This document shows, piece after piece, positions 61,828 to 64,000 of a stretch of 64,000 nt of DNA. Every line of letters starts with the position of its first letter. Position 1 is the first letter of the stretch. Below the pieces are notes generated by a model that saw only the letters and a list, made by a program, of their open reading frames with translations, did no database searches and was not told the DNA's origin. The stretch comes from Irpex lacteus. Taxonomy: Eukaryota; Basidiomycota; Agaricomycetes; Polyporales; Irpicaceae. The position numbers were made by a program, and so were the translations under genes. Location of the stretch: contig MQVO02000013.1 in NCBI GenBank assembly GCA_001986395.2, forward strand, positions 496,001 through 560,000. Direction: 5' to 3'.

Positions 61828-62464
61828 ATGGCGAATACCTACGCAGAACGCAAAGCCATCGGGCAAGATACAATGGCTCGTAGCGAGTCGATTACACAAT
61901 CTGTCCCAGGAGCATCACTCGAGTCAATATTCTTTCATGAGCAAATACCTGCGGAATCGTTGCCTCCTCTTGATCCTGAGAGTGCTGCTCGACCTCCCGT
62001 CAAGGTCAAAGTCGTCAACGGCGATTCGTTCACTACTGCTCGAGATATTATGAAGCGGTTTCCAGAGGCGCAGGGAAAAACTACTGTCTTGAATCTCGCT
62101 TCTGATGCTGAGCCAGCAGGTGGCTGGGCAGGGTCTTTCTATCGCACACAGGTTAGTGTATCAGTTTCTGCAGATAAAAATGTTCTCAAATCCTGAATTG
62201 CAGGAGGAAGCACTGTGTTATTCTTCGACTCTCTACGCCACGCTGAAGCCCTCCTACTACCCATGGCCAAACCTAGGACCTCAGTCGATCAAAGGGATTT
62301 ACTCTCCAGCCATCGTCATCTTCAAAGATGATCTTGATCACGGCTGTGTAGAGCTTCCTCGTGAGGAGTGGCGGATTGTTTCCGTCATTACCGTAGCCGC
62401 ACCCAGATGCCCCCCTGTAAAGGTTACTTATCACTCGTGCACAATGAGTATGACCGAGTTGTGA
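61828..62464 (+). pseudogene. Microbial-type PARG-like domain gene, 3' truncated
   Basis: Poly(ADP-ribose) glycohydrolase of the microbial (TIGR02452-like) type would remove ADP-ribose chains. Exons 61828-62151 and 62204-62464 are in frame over 194 codons. The domain start is typical: KVKVVNGDSFTTARDIM, TTVLNLASDAEPAGGWAGSF then, across the intron, the Q-E-E of RTQEEALCYSSTLYATL, where the Glu pair is catalytic in the family. The Gly loop reads PAGGW rather than PGGG. Then IYSPAIVIFKDDLDHG and WRIVSVITVAAPRCPPV follow, after which the frame ends. The C-terminal third (usually a region like VLGAxGCGAF) is absent, and the next sequence belongs to an apparent mobile element, so the gene is probably broken by it. 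Confidence 0.72.
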
Positions 62465-62755
62465 TTCGATCCTACGGTTTTATGTACAAAGTGAAAAGTT
62501 GCTATCTAATCTCGCACTCGCGCCCGTATGTGCGCTCGTGAACTATACAGTACTTCCCGATATGGATGGGACTTTCCCATCCGCCATCCCGAGGTGGTCG
62601 CTCTCCTAGCGCCCACCGATTATTCCCCAATTATTTATCTAAGTATTACCGATCCCTCACACCCTCCCCCTCAAGACTGAGCACTGGGGTGTGTTCCTCT
62701 CGCCATAGTGCGAAGTCTTCAACCGTACCTCGCCAATGTAAGGATTGAGTGCGGG
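62465..62755. other. Junction between PARG-like gene and mobile element
   Basis: The first 95 bp show no PARG coding. From about 62560 (GGGACTTTCCCATCCGCCAT) base composition shifts to C-rich with CACACCCTCCCCCTC and TGGGGTGTG, and this continues into the ORFs on the minus strand. It may be the terminal, non-coding end of the element; no repeat partner is inside the window. Confidence 0.4.
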
Positions 62756-63253
62756 TTAACCCCGCATATCCATCGCATCGTCTTCACCATCTGACACTGC
62801 CGGTTCGGGCTCGGGATCAACGACCGACAACCATTCGACTATACCGTCGTAATCCCTGGAGTCCGCTTCCGAGATGATTGGATGCTCTGATGTATCTCCG
62901 GTGAGCAAACGCAAGTGTGCCTGTATGCGCTCGCTGGTCATGTCGGCGGGATCCATCATTACCAGCCCGTTCATCAACTGAGATGGGCTAAACTGATACG
63001 ATTGTTCGCCGATGAATCTCGCCACCTCCGTAACAAACGCGATGGTAAGCCGTCCACTAGCATCCTCGCATCCCAATTGACCGACCCTCAGCATCCCTCG
63101 GACGGCCAGCTCGCTCTTTACCAAGCCGTCTGTGGTACGCGTTATCCCCGGAACTATGACCTCCGGATGAGCGTTTAGGTACGTGGTCCACTGCTTGCTC
63201 TGCACCGATCCCGCCCACAGGCCTTCCCGCTCGGGAACAGCCCTTACTCGCAT
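62756..63253 (-). CDS. Element ORF B, unknown function
   Basis: 165 residues from the ATG at 63253 (MRVRAVPEREGLWAGSVQSK), intronless. It reads WTTYLNAHPEVIVPGITRT, then FVTEVARFIGEQSYQFSPSQ, LMNGLVMMDPADMTSERIQA, and an acidic end (DPEPEPAVSDGEDDAMDMRG). Its first codons overlap the end of ORF A by 10 bp in the -1 frame, just after a run of six C. I do not recognise the family. GC-rich codon use differs from the neighbouring genes, consistent with a transposon or retroelement gene. Confidence 0.6.
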   Translation of the reverse strand: MRVRAVPEREGLWAGSVQSKQWTTYLNAHPEVIVPGITRTTDGLVKSELAVRGMLRVGQLGCEDASGRLTIAFVTEVARFIGEQSYQFSPSQLMNGLVMMDPADMTSERIQAHLRLLTGDTSEHPIISEADSRDYDGIVEWLSVVDPEPEPAVSDGEDDAMDMRG

Positions 63254-64000
63254 AGCGTTCGGGGGGTCGTTGCCTCCTGCGGGGGCTCCTCCTCAGCCAT
63301 CGTCGCCCCCGATACCTCCTCTCCAGTGGTACTCCCGAACTGGACGGGTACCGTAGTACCTCCCGCCTCGGTGTTCGTACGTCCTTCTTCTACTCTCTCC
63401 TTGCGCCGTAATATCTTTCTCTCTTGTTTGGCGGCACTATTACCGCTCCGCTTGTACGGCGCCCATGATGGTCTCTGGAACTTCAGTGTGGCCACGTAGC
63501 TCTGCAACGCGTTCCTGACTGTGCGTTCCGTCGAATAGCAATGCTGTAGGAACCGTCCCCAGAACTCGAGGGCCATCAAGTTGCACGGAGCTAGCGCGAC
63601 GTCCCGCAGATGGTCCGCCTCAGCTGGTGTTGCTGGGAACCGCCACGGTGGTACGCCTTCTTCCGCAGTGATCTTCGGTAGCTTCACTAGTTCGTGTGAC
63701 CTATCCAGCTCTTGTAGTCGTTGTAGGTTTACTCGTCGGACGGGCCATGACTGTTTACCCATCCCCAGGGATGCGTTACTATCCCATCCTGGGATCCCGA
63801 ACGGGTACTCTACTAGCTCGTGCTCCGTCCATGGCCTGCCCGTGAGTGGGTTAATCATGCCCGCCGTTGGTGGTCGCTTAGGCAGCGACCTCAACAGATC
63901 GATGACGATGCCGTATATGATTCTGAACCCCTGCATAGGTCCTGCGGGGATTATCCGTTCCCCGTGCTCATCCATCATCGGGACGAGTCGATTGGCTATT
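63244..64000 (-). CDS. Element ORF A, unknown function (cut by right edge)
   Basis: Open frame on the minus strand continuing past the window end (IANRLVPMMDEHGERIIPAG), so the true start lies outside. Contents: MQGFRIIYGIVIDLLRSLP, PLTGRPWTEHELVEYPFGIP, RRVNLQRLQELDRSHELVKL, EGVPPWRFPATPAEADHLRD and CNLMALEFWGRFLQHCYSTE. A basic stretch (NSAAKQERKILRRKERVEEG) and a Thr/Glu-rich end follow. It resembles gag-like or accessory proteins of fungal mobile elements only in composition; no catalytic motif is visible. Overlaps ORF B at its 3' end. Confidence 0.6.
   Translation of the reverse strand, partial: IANRLVPMMDEHGERIIPAGPMQGFRIIYGIVIDLLRSLPKRPPTAGMINPLTGRPWTEHELVEYPFGIPGWDSNASLGMGKQSWPVRRVNLQRLQELDRSHELVKLPKITAEEGVPPWRFPATPAEADHLRDVALAPCNLMALEFWGRFLQHCYSTERTVRNALQSYVATLKFQRPSWAPYKRSGNSAAKQERKILRRKERVEEGRTNTEAGGTTVPVQFGSTTGEEVSGATMAEEEPPQEATTPRTLCE

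Overview
The window looks like nuclear DNA of a mushroom-forming basidiomycete (Agaricomycetes). Genes are split by many short introns of about 45-75 bp with GT-AG (sometimes GC-AG) borders, and very small exons occur. The recognisable products include a fungal Zn2Cys6 activator, Mak11, Cdc48, a DGAT2-type acyltransferase, a tubulin-folding cofactor B and a DUF6533-type membrane protein. All genes were read by hand, joining exons by frame and family similarity. Where exact exon sums are given, they come to a whole number of codons. Families were recognised from memory, not by search.

Layout. 1-2535: Zn2Cys6 transcription factor, cut by the left edge (-). 3667-4823: family copy 1 (-). 6099-7307: unknown basic protein (-). 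8485-10393: mitochondrial Glu-tRNA(Gln) amidotransferase subunit A (-), divergent from MAK11 (10610-12185, +). 12482-13654: copy 2 (+). 13856-15796: 13-exon DUF6533-type membrane protein (-). 17270-19743: MFS transporter (-). 21432-24106: copies 3 and 4 (+). 24394-25325: tubulin cofactor B (-). 25610-28364: copies 5 and 6 (+). 28661-30444: DGAT2-type acyltransferase (-). 31024-33935: CDC48 (-). 34354-35334: hotdog thioesterase-like protein (-). 35952-37162: BTB protein (+). 37691-39735: coiled-coil protein (+). 40822-42867: FAD monooxygenase (+). 43258-48012: copies 7, 8 and 9 (-). 48208-49607: WDR5/Swd3-like WD40 protein (+). 50059-53878: TBC/GRAM/EF-hand Rab-GAP (+). 54356-56181: predicted membrane protein (-). 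56807-57965: copy 10, a pseudogene (+). 58187-61297: copies 11 and 12 (+). 61828-62464: 3'-truncated PARG-like gene (+). 62756-64000: two overlapping ORFs of an unidentified, probably mobile element (-).

The main discovery is a multigene family that I cannot name, scattered through an otherwise housekeeping-rich region. There are twelve copies in 58 kb on both strands: ten intact, one split by a MITE-like element (copy 9) and one decayed by frameshifts (copy 10). Each encodes about 324-354 residues in four exons with identical intron phases (1, 2, 2). The N terminus is F-box-like (LPLE-hydrophobic-IF). It is followed by a nearly invariant C-x2-H-x3-C-x4-C motif that could bind a metal, a variable acidic middle, and a W-rich C-terminal exon. 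Three pairs are tandem segmental duplications that carry flanking DNA. At least six copies have clusters of GTCAC/GTGAC upstream, four of them with ACGCGT (MluI-box-like) sites. This looks like a fast birth-and-death family, of the kind fungi keep for recognition or protein turnover; that role is inference.
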